17,865 nucleotides of DNA from Acidobacteriota bacterium (lineage in GTDB: Bacteria > Acidobacteriota > Terriglobia > Bryobacterales > Bryobacteraceae): assembly GCA_026394095.1 (NCBI GenBank), contig JAPKYY010000174.1, forward strand, positions 1-17,865, given 5' to 3'. Within the stretch, counting starts at the first letter, position 1; each line of letters opens with the position of its first letter. Of the stretch, positions 1 through 8,089 are shown one piece after another. The position numbers were made by a program, and so were the translations under genes. Under the pieces are notes generated by a model, which had not been told where the DNA came from, did not search any database, and saw nothing but the letters and a program-made list of their open reading frames with translations.

Positions 1-650
1 GGGGTGCCGGTTTGCTCGACACGGCCTTTGTTCATGACGGTGATGCGGTCGGCGAGGGTGAGGGATTCTTCCTGATCGTGGGTGACCATCAGGAAGGTGA
101 TGCCGACGCGGCGCTGAAGGGCTTTGAGTTCGAGGCGGACTTGCTGGCGGAGGTTGGGGTCGAGGGCACTTAGGGGCTCGTCGAGGAGGAGGACGGCCGG
201 GGCAAGGGCAAGAGATCTTGCAAGGGCGGCTCGTTGTTTTTCTCCGCCGGAGAGTTTGGCAGGGAGACGGTCTTCTTTGCCGGTGAGCTGGACGAGGTCG
301 AGGACTTCGGCGACTTTCTCGTTGATGTTGGTGGCGGATTTTCTTCGTAGGCCGAATTCTACATTCTGACGGACTGTGAGGTGGGGGAAGAGAGCGTAGC
401 TTTGGAAAACAGTAGAAACGTTGCGCTCGTAGGGTGGGAGGTCGGCGACGTTTTGGCCTTCCAGCAGGACGGTGCCGGAGGTGGGGATTTCAAAGCCTGC
501 GACCATACGGAGTGTGGTAGTTTTACCGCAGCCGGAGGGGCCGACCAGGGCGTGGAATTCGCCGGTGGGGAGGCTCAGGTGGACGTCGTCTACGGCGCGG
601 TGCGTAGGGAAGATTTTTGATACGCCGGTGAGGGTGAGGACGTCAGCCAT
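1..650 (-). CDS. PotA-type ABC transporter ATP-binding protein (partial, C-terminus outside window)
   Basis: ATPase subunit that would power an ABC importer of the spermidine/putrescine, iron(III) or sulfate class. About 216 residues are visible and the frame is still open at base 1. Read on the minus strand: Walker A GPSGCGKTT at residues 37-45, Q-loop VFQSYALFPH with Gln83, signature LSGGEKQR at 133-140, Walker B VLLLDEP at 153-159, D-loop SALD, and the H-loop histidine in VTHDQEE (about 191). The DQEE after the H-loop and YALFPH are typical of the PotA/CysA/MalK branch. The missing C-terminus would hold the regulatory TOBE domain, so substrate cannot be assigned. The ATG at 648-650 starts directly at a family-like MADVLTLTGVSK. 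No Shine-Dalgarno is visible and the sodA terminator ends about 20 bases upstream, so the leader is very short unless there is readthrough. Permease and binding-protein partners are not in the window. Confidence 0.93.
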   Translation of the reverse strand, partial: MADVLTLTGVSKIFPTHRAVDDVHLSLPTGEFHALVGPSGCGKTTTLRMVAGFEIPTSGTVLLEGQNVADLPPYERNVSTVFQSYALFPHLTVRQNVEFGLRRKSATNINEKVAEVLDLVQLTGKEDRLPAKLSGGEKQRAALARSLALAPAVLLLDEPLSALDPNLRQQVRLELKALQRRVGITFLMVTHDQEESLTLADRITVMNKGRVEQTGT

Positions 651-668
651 TGCATCGAATCGTAACGC

Positions 669-696
669 AAAAAGGCCCGCCTTGCGGCGGGCCTTT
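669..696 (-). terminator. Rho-independent terminator of sodA
   Basis: A perfect 8-bp GC stem (ggcccgcc / ggcgggcc, 674-681 and 686-693) with a 4-base loop. On the minus strand it is followed by five T residues (669-673). It lies 15 bases after the sodA stop, so it fits sodA termination. On the plus strand the stem is followed by only three T residues. Confidence 0.85.
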
Positions 697-710
697 GGGG
701 GAATTCCAAG

Positions 711-1319
711 TTAGCTGTTGAAGCGGGTGTCGGCTTCTACCCAGTTAACGACGTTCCACCAGGAACCGATGTAGTCGGGACGGCGGTTCTGATACTTGAG
801 GTAGTAGGCGTGTTCCCAGACGTCGAGGCCGATGATGGGGAAGTTGCCTTCCATCAGGGGGTTGTCCTGGTTGGGGGTAGAGGAGATGACAAGCTTGCCG
901 TCAGCAGTCTTGCTGAGCCAGGCCCAGCCAGAGCCGAAGCGGGTGGTGCCAGCGGCGGCGAACTTTTCTTTGAAGGCATCAAAGGAGCCAAAAGTAGCGT
1001 CGATGGCTTCGGCGAGCTTACCAACGGGGGTGCCACCGGCGCCAGGGCCGAGGATCGTCCAGAAGAGGGAGTGGTTGTAGTGACCGCCTCCATTGTTGCG
1101 GACTGCGGCCTTGATGGCGTCCGGGACGATGGCGAGGTTGTTGGCCAACAACTCTTCGATGGTCTTGCCAGCCAGCTCGGGGGCAGATTCAAGCGCCTTG
1201 TTCAGATTGGTGACGTAGGCGTTGTGGTGTTTGCCGTGATGGATCTCCATCGTGGCGGTGTCAATGTGCGGCTCGAGTGCGTCGTGCGCATAGGGGAGTG
1301 CGGGTAGTGAGAATGACAT
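711..1319 (-). CDS. sodA: Superoxide dismutase, Mn-type (Mn/Fe family)
   Basis: Converts superoxide to hydrogen peroxide and oxygen; normally cytoplasmic. The 202-residue product has the usual family length and no signal peptide. All four metal ligands are visible: His27 (EIHHGKHH), His83 (HYNHSLFW), Asp166 and His170 (DVWEHAYY). GGG before HYNH and the Gln in STPNQDNPL (about 151) resemble the Mn-type rather than the Fe-type active site; metal choice is inferred. I chose the ATG at 1317-1319 because the family begins with this F-x-LPxLPY pattern; an in-frame GTG at 1358 would add 13 residues with no family match. An AAAGGA lies about 15 bases upstream of the ATG, a long spacing. It is divergent from fabI with only 49 bases between start codons, so the promoters must be close or overlapping. 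Confidence 0.96.
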   Translation of the reverse strand: MSFSLPALPYAHDALEPHIDTATMEIHHGKHHNAYVTNLNKALESAPELAGKTIEELLANNLAIVPDAIKAAVRNNGGGHYNHSLFWTILGPGAGGTPVGKLAEAIDATFGSFDAFKEKFAAAGTTRFGSGWAWLSKTADGKLVISSTPNQDNPLMEGNFPIIGLDVWEHAYYLKYQNRRPDYIGSWWNVVNWVEADTRFNS

Positions 1320-1368
1320 AAGTTTCGGTGTTTTTCCTTTCACCAGTTTAGATGACACAATAGGATTT

Positions 1369-2145
1369 ATGTCTCAGCTTCTTGCCGGAAAAACGGCGAT
1401 CATTCTTGGTGTTGCCAATAAGTGGAGCATTGCTTACGCGATTGCAGAGTCGTATCGACGGGAAGGGGCGCGCCTGATCCTGACTTATCAGGGGGAACGC
1501 CAGAAGCTGACCGTTGAGGATCTGGGTAAGGATTTGGGCGCGGCGATGGTTCTCAATTGCGACGTCACCAAGGAAGAGGAACTGGCGGCCACGGTTGCGG
1601 CGCTCAGCGGAGAGCGGCTCGATGTTGTTGTTCATTCCATTGCCTTTGCCAATCGTGAGGATTTGAGCCGACCGTTTCTGGAAACCTCGCGCGACGGCTA
1701 CTTGTTAGCGCAGGAAGTAAGCGCGTATTCGCTGGTGAGTGTGGCCCGGGCCTTTGCGCCGTTGATGACCGAGGGTGGCTCGATCATGACGCTTACCTAC
1801 CTTGGGGCGGTAAGAGTGGTTCAGAACTACAACGTAATGGGTGTGGCGAAGGCGGCTCTGGAGGCCTGTGTGCGCTATCTGGCCAATGATCTGGGGGCTA
1901 AGAACATTCGCGTGAATGCGATTTCTGCCGGGCCGATCAAGACGGCAAGCGCTCGCGGGATCAAGGATTTTTCAAATGTCCTGGACGGCGTGTCGGCGGT
2001 TGCGCCGCTGAAGCGGAATACCGATCCGGCTGAGGTGGGCGATACGGCTGTGTTCCTGGGCAGCGCGCTCGGACGCGGCGTTACGGGCAATGTGATTTAT
2101 GTCGACGCCGGCTTCCAGGTAATGGGTTTGGCGACGCCGGAATAG
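1369..2145 (+). CDS. fabI: Enoyl-[acyl-carrier-protein] reductase (NADH), FabI
   Basis: Last reduction step of each round of type II fatty acid elongation, reducing trans-2-enoyl-ACP with NAD(P)H; cytoplasmic homotetramer in the family. 258 residues, near the 262 of E. coli FabI. A Rossmann start with the FabI-specific [13 protein letters not shown] (14-26) replaces the usual SDR TGxxxGxG. The catalytic set is Tyr144, Tyr154 and Lys161 (YNVMGVAK), the Y-x6-K spacing that separates FabI from ordinary SDR enzymes. The loop HSIAFAN has Ala where E. coli has Gly93, as in S. aureus-type FabI. The C-terminal [14 protein letters not shown] is family-typical. AGGA lies only three bases before the ATG, so the ribosome site is unusually close. 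The gene diverges from sodA; no clear terminator follows it. Confidence 0.96.
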   Translation: MSQLLAGKTAIILGVANKWSIAYAIAESYRREGARLILTYQGERQKLTVEDLGKDLGAAMVLNCDVTKEEELAATVAALSGERLDVVVHSIAFANREDLSRPFLETSRDGYLLAQEVSAYSLVSVARAFAPLMTEGGSIMTLTYLGAVRVVQNYNVMGVAKAALEACVRYLANDLGAKNIRVNAISAGPIKTASARGIKDFSNVLDGVSAVAPLKRNTDPAEVGDTAVFLGSALGRGVTGNVIYVDAGFQVMGLATPE

Positions 2146-2221
2146 CGGCACAGCGAGCGGCATGATTTGTTGGCGGATAGGTGCCTTTGTGCTTATTTCA
2201 CAGTAATTTAGAGGCATTGTG

Positions 2222-2556
2222 GTAGCGGCGAAAAGAGCGGCACAGAAAGTGGCGAATATGAGGCTAAAACGGGCTTGCTCGTTGCCTGGTGATGTCGAAG
2301 TTCGCGCTTTTGATTTGCCCCCTCCGCGGATCAAGGCCAGGTGCCGGCGATTGCAGCGGTAAAGGAACGGCAGGGGCGGGAAATCGTCTCACGTTTGGTT
2401 GAGTTGCGCGTCTTAAAGTCTGAGTTGCCGCGCGGACCGTTGCGGCTGAATTTTCCGATTGATGTCGTGGAAGAGTGGTTTCCGGGGATGTATCCACCGT
2501 TTTCGCGGATGCCGGAAACCGGCACTCAAATTTGGCCCTCTATGGGTATGATGTAA
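2222..2556 (+). pseudogene. Probable gene remnant, C-terminal piece; possibly Fic-family
   Basis: Two plus-strand frames join around 2330-2340. The first reads VVAAKRAAQKV...VRAFDLPPPRIKA and stops at about 2362. The second reads VPAIAAVKERQGREIVSRL, then ELRVLKSELPRGPLRLNFPI and a final EEWFPGMYP. That last pattern, a GPLxLxFP followed by FPxLYP, resembles from memory the C-terminal end of some Fic-family proteins, but no Fic catalytic motif (HPFx[DE]GNGR) is present anywhere nearby. The second frame could start at GTG 2341 and encode 71 residues, but there is no Shine-Dalgarno. I therefore favour a frameshifted remnant over a functional small gene. The family assignment is a weak recollection, not a match shown by the sequence. 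Confidence 0.35.
2547..2552 (+). promoter_or_regulatory. Possible -10 element (TATGAT) for the ABC operon
   Basis: TATGAT differs from the sigma-70 consensus TATAAT at one base. It would give a leader of roughly 30 bases before the ATG at 2590. The -35 region is poor (no TTGACA-like hexamer at 16-18 bases), so this is tentative. Confidence 0.25.
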
Positions 2557-2589
2557 GTTCACCCCAAAGATAGAAAGCAAAATCATCTT

Positions 2590-3540
2590 ATGATCCAGGT
2601 TGATGGATTGACGAAGCGCTATGCGCACACCGTCGCGGTTGATCATGTTTCCTTCTCGGTTGAGAAGGGGCAGATCGTCGGGTTTCTCGGGCCCAATGGC
2701 GCCGGGAAAACCACCACGATGCGCATGCTGACCTGCTTTATGCCGCCCTCTGAAGGCACGGCTTCAATCGCAGGATTTGATGTGGTCAAGCAGCCGCTTG
2801 AAGTCAAAAAAAGGATTGGTTATCTGCCCGAAACACCCCCTGTCTACCCGGACATGGAAGTGGGCGAATATCTGCAGTTTGTGGCCCGTATCAAGGGTGT
2901 CCCTGAGAAAGAAGTGCTTCAGCGCAGCCAGGAAGCGGCGGCCAAGTGTTTTGTAAAGGATGTGTGGTCGAAGCTGATCGGGAAGCTTTCTAAAGGCTAC
3001 CGGCAGCGCGTGGGCCTGGCGCAGGCGATCATTCACAATCCGGAAGTGCTGATTCTGGACGAGCCAACCAGCGGCTTTGACCCAAAGCAGATTCTCGAGA
3101 CTCGCGATTTGATCAAGAGCCTCGCCGGGGCGCACACGATCGTTCTGAGCACGCACATCCTGCAGGAAGTAAAGGCGATGTGCGAGAGCCTGGTGATCAT
3201 CAACAAGGGCAAGATTGCCACCTCCGGCACGATGGAAGACCTGACGCGGCGCAATGGGGCGGTGATGGAAGTGTCAGTGCCGGACGGGGCGCTGACCGCC
3301 GAAGATCTGAGTGCTCCGTTTTCATCCATTGAAGGCGTGAATGGTGTAACGGCCAACAATGATGGCGGGCTGTGGCGCATTGATGTGGATACGGTGACCA
3401 GTGCGGACTTGAGGCCGAAGTTGGCACAGGTTGTTCTGGCACAGGGCTGGAATCTGTATCGCCTCGATTCAGCGGCTGTGAGCCTCGATGAATTGTTCTT
3501 GAGCCTGACGACGTTGGGCGCGGAGGAAGTAAAGCAATGA
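2590..3540 (+). CDS. ABC transporter ATP-binding protein, GldA/ABC-2 type
   Basis: ATPase of an ABC-2 type transporter, partner of the permease encoded next. 316 residues. Walker A GPNGAGKTT at 34-42, YLPETPP at 79-85 where the classical Q-loop Gln is replaced (GYLPE is usual in GldA-like proteins), signature LSKGYRQR at 133-140, Walker B VLILDEP at 153-159, H-loop STH at 187-189. The region after about 220 is a C-terminal extension common in ABC-2 ATPases. Closest recognisable relatives are GldA of the Bacteroidota gliding cluster and general ABC-2 exporters; gliding itself should not be inferred. It is the first gene of a plus-strand operon, and its stop overlaps the next start (ATGA). No strong Shine-Dalgarno precedes the ATG; upstream there is only an A-rich leader. 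Confidence 0.92.
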   Translation: MIQVDGLTKRYAHTVAVDHVSFSVEKGQIVGFLGPNGAGKTTTMRMLTCFMPPSEGTASIAGFDVVKQPLEVKKRIGYLPETPPVYPDMEVGEYLQFVARIKGVPEKEVLQRSQEAAAKCFVKDVWSKLIGKLSKGYRQRVGLAQAIIHNPEVLILDEPTSGFDPKQILETRDLIKSLAGAHTIVLSTHILQEVKAMCESLVIINKGKIATSGTMEDLTRRNGAVMEVSVPDGALTAEDLSAPFSSIEGVNGVTANNDGGLWRIDVDTVTSADLRPKLAQVVLAQGWNLYRLDSAAVSLDELFLSLTTLGAEEVKQ

Positions 3541-4304
3541 GAAACGTATTGACGATTGCGCGTAAGGAATTGAACGCGTACTTTCAGTCGCCCATCGCTT
3601 ATGTACTGATTGGCGCCTATGCGGCGATGTTTGGATACTTCTTCTGGTCGCTTGTCTACTTCTTTGTGCGGGCAAGCATGCAGGCGCAGATGACCGGCCG
3701 CACGATGCCGATGAATCTGAACGAGTTGGTGATTCGCAATCTGCTGGGCAATTGCGGTGTGCTTTGCCTGTTCATGATCCCGATGCTGACGATGCGATTG
3801 TTTGCCGAAGAAAAGAGCCGGGGGACGATGGAATTGCTGCTGACTTCGCCATTGAAGGATTGGGAAATCCTGCTGGGCAAGTGGGCAGGCGCAGTGGGGA
3901 TGTATGCAAGTTTGCTGGCCTTTTCAGGCCTGAATCTCATTTTCCTCTTTGCTTATGGCAAGCCCGATTGGAAGCCGCTGGCTGTTGGCTATGTCGGCCT
4001 CTTGTTGCAGGGCGCAGCGATGCTGGCACTAGGGATGTTTTTGTCTTCTGTGACTCAGAACCAGATTGCCGCAGCATTCAGCACCTTTGTGCTGTTGCTG
4101 ATGTTGTGGGTCTTTGAGTGGATGTCGAACATGGATCAGAACGTAGTCACCGAGGTCTTGACCTACGTGTCGCTGCTGCGGCATAACGAGTCGTTTATCA
4201 AGGGGGTGCTGGATCTGAAGGACGTCCTTTACTACGCGAGTGTTAGTTTTCTGGGGTTGTTCTTGACAGCAAGATCACTCGAGTCACTGAGGTACCGGGG
4301 ATAG
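3537..4304 (+). CDS. ABC-2 type permease, GldF-like
   Basis: Inner-membrane permease subunit pairing with the preceding ATPase. 255 residues with about six hydrophobic segments: roughly 20-44, 72-88, 116-140, 147-170, 177-196 and 229-246. Between the second and third lies EEKSRGTMELLLTSPL (91-106), the conserved coupling stretch of GldF/NosY-like ABC-2 permeases. The start ATG at 3537 overlaps the upstream stop by four bases (ATGA), and a GGAGGAA about 10 bases upstream sits inside the ATPase gene, supporting this start and translational coupling. The next gene starts one base after its stop. Substrate is unknown; no binding protein is encoded nearby. Confidence 0.9.
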   Translation: MRNVLTIARKELNAYFQSPIAYVLIGAYAAMFGYFFWSLVYFFVRASMQAQMTGRTMPMNLNELVIRNLLGNCGVLCLFMIPMLTMRLFAEEKSRGTMELLLTSPLKDWEILLGKWAGAVGMYASLLAFSGLNLIFLFAYGKPDWKPLAVGYVGLLLQGAAMLALGMFLSSVTQNQIAAAFSTFVLLLMLWVFEWMSNMDQNVVTEVLTYVSLLRHNESFIKGVLDLKDVLYYASVSFLGLFLTARSLESLRYRG

Positions 4305-4305
4305 T

Positions 4306-5658
4306 ATGAACACACGTCAACAAAAATACAGTCTCTATTCGACCGCTTACATTTTGGTAATTGTCGCCGTACTCGGAGTCGCCAACTATCTGGCGAACAA
4401 GAACAACAAGACCTACGATACGACTTCGAACAAGCGCTACAGCCTCTCCGATCAAACGGTGAAGGTGGTGAAGGGCCTGTCGAAAGATGTTCAGATCACC
4501 TACTGGGATAACCAGGAAGGCTTTACGCAAGCCAAGGATTTGCTGGGGCAATACACGATTCTGTCTTCGAAGCTGAAGGTGGAATATGTAGACGCGATCA
4601 AGAAGCCGGCGCTTGCTCGCGCGGCCGGGATCACGAATCTGGGCACCATTATTGTCGAATCCGGCCCGAAGCGCGAAGAAGCCAAGGGCATGACCGAAGA
4701 GCAGATTACGAGTGCTCTCGTGCGTGTGCTGAAGGGTACAGAGCGAACCGTCTGTTTTGCCCAGGGTGGCGGCGAGAAAGAACTCGAAAAGAGCGCTCGC
4801 GACGGCTACACGGCTGTCAAAGATATTGTGACTCGCGACAACTACAAGCTCGATACGCTGAACCTGCTTGAAACGGCAGAGATTCCCGCCAAGTGCACCG
4901 TGCTGGTGGTGCCGGGGCCGAAGTTTGACTATCCGGCTAGCGCCGTTGAAAGCCTGAAGAAGCATGTCGAAGGTGGCGGCAAGGTGTTGTTTATGCTCGA
5001 CCCGCCGTTTAACGTAGACAAGCTGAAGGTGGCTGAAAACAAAGTATTGGTAGACGTGCTCGCAGGTTGGGGTGTGACCATGAACAAAGACCTGGTGGTG
5101 GATTTGAGCCGCGTAGGCCAGATGATGGGCGGCGCTGTGCTGGCTAACAAGTTTGAGAGCCATCCGATTGTGCGCGAGATGTCGGGCCGGCCGGTGGTGA
5201 TGGCATTCCCGCGGTCAATGGAAGGGAAGTCAGGCGACAAGACGACGGTTGAGAAGCTGTTCTCTTCGATGACTTCGAGCTTTGCGCTGACCGATCTAAC
5301 CAAGGCCGAGATTGATCCGAACCCGGACAAAGACAAGCGCGGACCGTTTACGATGAGCGTGGCCGGGTCCTACAAGACCGGTGTCGAGAACAAGGATGGC
5401 CGCTTTGTGGTGGTCGGAAATTCGAGCTTTATCGATAACGGCAACATCCAGCTTTATGGCAACTCGGATCTGTTTTTGAACATGCTGGCGTGGTTGAGTG
5501 CGGATGAGGATCTGATCTCGATTCGTCCGAAGGATCCGGAAGACCGCCGGATTCAGCTCGAGCAGGGCCAGATGAACACGCTGATCACAGTAAGCCAGTT
5601 TGTGCTGCCACTGATTGCCCTGGGCGGAGCTGTCTGGATCTGGCGTAAGCGCCGCTAA
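4306..5658 (+). CDS. GldG-like ABC transporter auxiliary protein
   Basis: 450-residue membrane-anchored extracytoplasmic component of GldAFG-like ABC systems (ABC_transp_aux family). An N-terminal membrane anchor spans about 14-30 (YILVIVAVLGVANYLA). A large soluble region follows, with YSLSDQTVKVVKGLSKDVQI at 45-64, the usual entry into this domain. KHVEGGGKVLFMLDPP, near residue 225, is the stretch where these proteins resemble a glutamine-amidotransferase-like fold. A C-terminal membrane helix (about 427-445) ends in RKRR, placing both ends in the cytoplasm and the bulk outside. It starts one base after the permease stop, so the genes are surely co-transcribed. Its job in the complex is not known for non-gliding bacteria; substrate handling or envelope anchoring would be inference. 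Confidence 0.88.
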   Translation: MNTRQQKYSLYSTAYILVIVAVLGVANYLANKNNKTYDTTSNKRYSLSDQTVKVVKGLSKDVQITYWDNQEGFTQAKDLLGQYTILSSKLKVEYVDAIKKPALARAAGITNLGTIIVESGPKREEAKGMTEEQITSALVRVLKGTERTVCFAQGGGEKELEKSARDGYTAVKDIVTRDNYKLDTLNLLETAEIPAKCTVLVVPGPKFDYPASAVESLKKHVEGGGKVLFMLDPPFNVDKLKVAENKVLVDVLAGWGVTMNKDLVVDLSRVGQMMGGAVLANKFESHPIVREMSGRPVVMAFPRSMEGKSGDKTTVEKLFSSMTSSFALTDLTKAEIDPNPDKDKRGPFTMSVAGSYKTGVENKDGRFVVVGNSSFIDNGNIQLYGNSDLFLNMLAWLSADEDLISIRPKDPEDRRIQLEQGQMNTLITVSQFVLPLIALGGAVWIWRKRR

Positions 5659-5673
5659 GGAGATTTGAGGCTG

Positions 5674-7008
5674 ATGCAAGTTCGTGGTTTATTGATTGCG
5701 GTTGGAGTGCTGGCGCTACTGTCGGCTGGCGTCTGGTGGTCGAACAAGAATCCGCAGGATACGACCAAGAAAGAACCTGGCGAGGGTAAGCGCGAGAACC
5801 TGGTAAACCTGTTGCAGGCAGACCTGGTGGAAGTGAAGGTTACCCGCAAGGGTGAGGCTCCTCTTGTATTGCGGAACACGGTTGCCAATAACGAGTGGGC
5901 GATGGTGCTCGATCCGCCCTTGCCGACCAGTAGTAAAGAGGCTGTGGATGTCGTGACGAATGCGGTCACCATGCATAGCAATCGTGTGGTGGAAGAGAAC
6001 GCAACCGACCTGATTCAGTATGGCCTTGAGCCGGCACAGATCACCATAGATCTGAAGGCCAAAGACGGCAAGACGGCGCAGTTGCTGATTGGCGACCAGA
6101 CGCCAGTTGGGAATATGTTCTACGTTCGCCGGGCTGGCGAGAAGAAGGTGTTTGCGATCGGTCAGGATTTCAAGGTTGGGGTGGATCGTGGGGTGAATGA
6201 TCTTCGTGACAAGCGCCTGCTGCCCGTGAATGAGGCGAAGCTCGCCAAGCTGGAGATTGTGAAGAAGAGCGAGAGCCTTGAATTTAACCGCACGGCGCGC
6301 GGCTTGTGGCAGATGGCGAAGCCGCAGGCTTATCGCACCGAATCTACGGTGCTGGATGAGCTGCTGAACAAGGTGAAGGAAGCGAAGTTTGAGCCCACTC
6401 TGAGTGCCGAGGATTTGAAGAAAAATGCGGCTGCCTTTGCGACTGCAACATTAGTTGCAACCCTGAAGATCGGCGATGGCGGGGCTGCCAAGCAAGTGGA
6501 AATTCGCAAGACCAAAGAAGAAGCATTTCTCGGGAAGTCGAGCACGGTCGATGGGGTCTACAAGATTGGCGATGACTTCGGGAAGAGCTTTGACAAGTCG
6601 CTCGACGATTACCGCAGCAAACGGCTGATGGACTTTGGCTATGAAGACCCGGTGCGGATTGACCTTGATTTTGTTGGCAAGAAGTCAGTTGTCGAGCGCA
6701 AAGACAAGGACTGGATGCTCAACGGCAAGAAGGTAGAAGCATCGACATTGATGCCGTTTCTCGATGCGCTGCGGGCCTTTTCGGCTTTGAAGTTTGTGCC
6801 CAGTGGTTTTACGACCGCTGCCTCGACGGTGAGCGTCACACAGAAGGACGGCAAGACTGTGGAGAAGCTGCTGCTGGCCAAGGTTGGCAATTTCATCTAC
6901 GCCAAGCGTGAAGGCGAGACGGGAGAGTACGAGATTGACCCGAAGGCGCTGGCCGATCTTGAGGATGCTCTCGGCAAGGTGAAGGAACCCGGCGCGGTGA
7001 AGAAATAG
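5674..7008 (+). CDS. DUF4340 domain protein, membrane-anchored
   Basis: 444 residues. A hydrophobic N-terminal anchor (about 5-22, LLIAVGVLALLSAGVWW) is followed by a lysine-rich extracytoplasmic part. The middle contains the DUF4340-type pattern: LVLRNTVANNEWAMVLDPP, then YGLEPAQITIDLKAKDGK and LLIGDQTPVGNMFYVRRAGE. A second, similar half occupies about 310-420 (YGFEDP-like and VGNFIYAKREGE segments), suggesting an internal duplication. DUF4340 proteins commonly sit beside GldG-like proteins in this kind of locus, so a role as extracytoplasmic partner is inferred. The start ATG at 5674 is preferred because AAGGAG at 5657-5662 lies 11 bases upstream; a TTG at 5665 would be only two bases from it. 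Confidence 0.85.
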   Translation: MQVRGLLIAVGVLALLSAGVWWSNKNPQDTTKKEPGEGKRENLVNLLQADLVEVKVTRKGEAPLVLRNTVANNEWAMVLDPPLPTSSKEAVDVVTNAVTMHSNRVVEENATDLIQYGLEPAQITIDLKAKDGKTAQLLIGDQTPVGNMFYVRRAGEKKVFAIGQDFKVGVDRGVNDLRDKRLLPVNEAKLAKLEIVKKSESLEFNRTARGLWQMAKPQAYRTESTVLDELLNKVKEAKFEPTLSAEDLKKNAAAFATATLVATLKIGDGGAAKQVEIRKTKEEAFLGKSSTVDGVYKIGDDFGKSFDKSLDDYRSKRLMDFGYEDPVRIDLDFVGKKSVVERKDKDWMLNGKKVEASTLMPFLDALRAFSALKFVPSGFTTAASTVSVTQKDGKTVEKLLLAKVGNFIYAKREGETGEYEIDPKALADLEDALGKVKEPGAVKK

Positions 7009-7014
7009 GGATCA

Positions 7015-8083
7015 TTGCGAGCTCTCTACACAGACCTCTACCAACTCACAATGTCGGCCGGCTACTGGATGGCAGGCAAGACGAGTGAGACGGCAACCTT
7101 TGAACTCTTTGTTCGCAGGCTGCCCCCGAATCGCGATTTCCTGGTGGTTTGCGGGTTGTCGCAGGCAATTGAGTATCTGACCGGGTTGAGGTTTCTTGAT
7201 CGCGAGATTGCCTATCTGAAAGGGTTGCCGCAGTTTGAGAAGGCCCCGTCGGGGTTTTGGGATTATCTGGCCGGCTTTCGATTTACCGGGGATGTCAGCG
7301 CAGTGCCGGAAGGCACGGTGATGTTTGCCGGGGAGCCTTTGCTTACGCTACGTGCTCCGTTGATTGAGGCCCAGATTCCCGAGACTTACCTGCTGGCGAC
7401 GATTGGTTTTCAAACCGTGATTGCGAGCAAGGCGGCGCGAATTTTGAAAGCGGCGGCTGGACGGGATGTAGTTGAGTTTGGGTGCCGTAGAGCTCATGCA
7501 CCAGAGGCAGGTTGTCTGGCGGGGCGGGCTGCGTTTCTGGCTGGATGTGTGGGCACCAGCAACGTCCAGGCCGGAATGCAGTTTGCCGTGCCTGTGTTTG
7601 GCACTGCTGCGCATAGCCAGCTTGAGCAGTGTGAAGATCATGGCGACCAATGATCTCGATGAGACTACGATTGCTGCGCTGGTGGAGCAGGGTGCGCCGA
7701 TTGATGTGTTTGGGGTGGGGACTAGTTTGGCTACCAGTTTTGATGCGCCGGCACTTTCGGCGGTTTATAAGCTGGTAGAGCTGGAGTCGGACGGGGTGAC
7801 TCGTTACGCGTCCAAACACAGCGAGGGGAAGCGGACGCTCCCCGGGGCCAAGCAAGTGTTCCGGTTCGCAGACCGCGATGTTGTGGGCTTGCAGACCGAG
7901 GCAGTGCCTGCTGGGGCCGAGCGGTTGCTTAAACAGGTTGTCGTGGGCGGCGAGGCCATTGTTGATGAGAAGAATATCCGCCGGATCCAGGAATATGCGC
8001 GGCAACAGATTGCCGATTACGGGAGGCCGGGACGTCAGGTGGAACTTAGCGCATCGCTGAGTGCACTTGCGGCGTCTCACTAA
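7015..8083 (+). pseudogene. pncB: Nicotinate phosphoribosyltransferase with internal deletion and frameshift
   Basis: The normal enzyme makes nicotinate mononucleotide from nicotinate and PRPP in NAD salvage. The first frame (7015-7653) has the family start LYTDLYQLTMSAGYW, EFGCRRAHAPEAG (154-166) and VFGTAAHS (194-201), which carries the phosphorylatable His. It then runs out of frame to a stop at 7651-7653. The family sequence resumes in frame 2 from about 7616: SVKIMATNDLDE, then GAPIDVFGVGTSLATSFDAP and ASKHSEGKRTLPGAKQVFR, up to the stop at 8083. Roughly 80 residues between these parts are absent, including the usual LIDTYD and LDSGD segments that bind substrate and PRPP. This cannot be mended by ribosomal frameshifting. 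Start is TTG at 7015, six bases after the DUF4340 stop; no ATG fits the family N-terminus. Identity of the family is near certain; loss of function is a strong inference. Confidence 0.88.
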
Positions 8084-8089
8084 ACAGGG

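Larger units (their letters stand above)
2146..2589. other. Gene-poor stretch between fabI and the ABC operon
   Basis: 444 bases with no intact gene I can recognise. The first part (2146-2218) shows no structure that I can support. From about 2222 a plus-strand reading frame runs to about 2336. The next frame (2314-2556) then gives a more protein-like sequence; together they look like a decayed coding region, listed separately. The last 40 bases should hold the promoter and leader of the downstream operon. I see no tRNA, riboswitch or strong terminator here. Confidence 0.5.

Noticed and set aside
810..1307. 165-codon plus-strand open frame over sodA
   Set aside because: Antisense to superoxide dismutase, which has all its metal ligands on the minus strand.
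4243..5163. 306-codon open frame antisense to the GldG-like gene
   Set aside because: Composition is His/Gln/Leu-rich with no domain pattern, and it fully opposes a well-supported gene. It is a shadow frame typical of GC-rich DNA.
7472..7615. N-terminal part of the second pncB frame as an independent gene start
   Set aside because: Before about 7616 this frame overlaps the true pncB frame and has no family similarity; only the part after the junction is real.
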